Assembly (NCBI GenBank): GCA_937864255.1
Contig: CALMIT010000540.1
Coordinates: 1 to 13,853, forward strand
Origin: an uncultured Saprospiraceae bacterium
Lineage (GTDB): Bacteria > Bacteroidota > Bacteroidia > Chitinophagales > Saprospiraceae
DNA length: 13,853 nt
Direction of reading: 5' to 3'
Of this stretch, positions 13,333 through 13,853 are shown piece by piece. Numbering within the stretch: position 1 is the first letter of the stretch; each line of letters opens with the position of its first letter. The translations under genes were made by a program, and so were the position numbers. The notes under the pieces were generated by a model, which ran no database searches, was not told the origin of the DNA, and was given only the letters and a program-made list of their open reading frames with translations.

Positions 13333-13853
13333 ATGATCAAAATCCTGCACCTCATCAAATCGCTGGGGCGCGGCGGCGCAGAAATGCTGCTGCCGGAAAC
13401 GCTGCGGGCACACGACCGCCAGTGCTTCGATTTTGCGTACGGCTATTTTTTGGATTACAAAAATCAGGTGGTGCCCGAACTCGAAAAGCAGAGCGCAGTA
13501 GTCCGCTGTTTCCACGCCAACAACGGCGTAGCCATTCTCGCCAAATCGGGCGCAGTGGCGCGTTTTGCCAAAGAATGGGGCGCTGATATTATTCATTGTC
13601 ACTTGCCACTGGCCGGCGTTGCAGGTCGTATCGCGGGCAAGCTCGCCGGCATTCCGGTGGTTTATACCGAACACAACAAGCAGGAACGTTACCACCCGCT
13701 CACCCGCAAAGCCAACCTGATCACCGCCGGCTGGAACGAACTGGTGCTCAGCGTGTCTGAAGACGTGGAAAGCTCCTTAAAAAAAGCGACCGCGGGCAAA
13801 GAAATCTCCGTGCAAACACTCCTGAACGGTGTGGATACTGCCAAATTCGACGA
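13333..13853 (+). CDS. GT4-type glycosyltransferase, 3' end cut by window
   Basis: The first 173 residues of a GT-B glycosyltransferase are visible; the frame stays open to the last base. It starts MIKILHLIKSLGRGGAEMLL, the standard N-terminal strand and G-G-A-E loop. IIHCHLPLAGVAGRIAGKLAG (about 97-117) and VYTEHN (121-126) are typical of the acceptor domain, and LSVSEDVESSL with LLNGVDTAKFD at the end begins the linker to the donor domain. The donor-domain motifs lie beyond the window. Base composition is GC-rich, like wzc and unlike the AT-rich block, which suggests it belongs to the original locus backbone. The ATG follows a REP-like repeat by five bases. Confidence 0.88.
   Translation, partial: MIKILHLIKSLGRGGAEMLLPETLRAHDRQCFDFAYGYFLDYKNQVVPELEKQSAVVRCFHANNGVAILAKSGAVARFAKEWGADIIHCHLPLAGVAGRIAGKLAGIPVVYTEHNKQERYHPLTRKANLITAGWNELVLSVSEDVESSLKKATAGKEISVQTLLNGVDTAKFD

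Overview
The window is a 13.9-kb piece of a surface-polysaccharide (capsule/exopolysaccharide) biosynthesis and export locus. All recognised genes read rightward. The organism is most likely a member of the Bacteroidota. The reasons are the family style of the proteins (Wza lipoprotein plus Wzc tyrosine kinase plus a PHP-type phosphatase), the lack of convincing Shine-Dalgarno sequences, several GTG/TTG starts, and AT-rich intergenic spacers full of low-complexity repeats. A Saprospiria- or Chitinophagia-like bacterium would fit, but that rank is a guess.

Layout. (1) 1-1733: the 3' part of rfbC (dTDP-4-dehydrorhamnose 3,5-epimerase) and a UDP-glucuronate 4-epimerase-like gene, which supply nucleotide sugars. 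(2) 1734-2897: a two-gene cassette of a 64-residue protein and an MNT-type nucleotidyltransferase. It is unrelated to polysaccharide synthesis and is bracketed by an exact 105-bp direct repeat. (3) 2898-7204: the export and phospho-control module, with a CpsB/YwqE-type tyrosine phosphatase, an orphan 60-residue ORF, the outer-membrane export lipoprotein Wza, and the tyrosine kinase/co-polymerase Wzc with ten C-terminal tyrosines. (4) 7225-10868: a markedly AT-rich, tightly coupled block with a Wzx-type flippase, a methyltransferase-like protein, an FkbM methyltransferase and a serine-acetyltransferase-like hexapeptide protein. (5) 10943-13853: three GT4-type glycosyltransferases, the last cut by the window edge.

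How the genes work together. The epimerases make sugar donors, the glycosyltransferases build the lipid-linked repeat unit, and the methyl- and acetyltransferases decorate it. Wzx flips it across the inner membrane, and Wzc/Wza set chain length and export the polymer. The phosphatase resets Wzc phosphorylation. No Wzy polymerase and no initiating sugar-phosphate transferase is visible here; they may lie outside the window.

The most unusual layer is between the genes. A composite repeat made of several recognisable modules recurs in both orientations at 508-620, 1731-1963, 2645-2886, 3931-3960 and 13198-13246. It often overlaps stop codons or abuts start codons. It brackets the nucleotidyltransferase cassette as direct repeats and the UDP-glucuronate epimerase gene as inverted repeats, which suggests recombination-driven shuffling. 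A second, REP-like palindrome occurs at 464-497 (where it encodes the end of RfbC) and, inverted, at 13297-13327. A third large hairpin lies at 10871-10922. No transposase or recombinase gene is present in the window.
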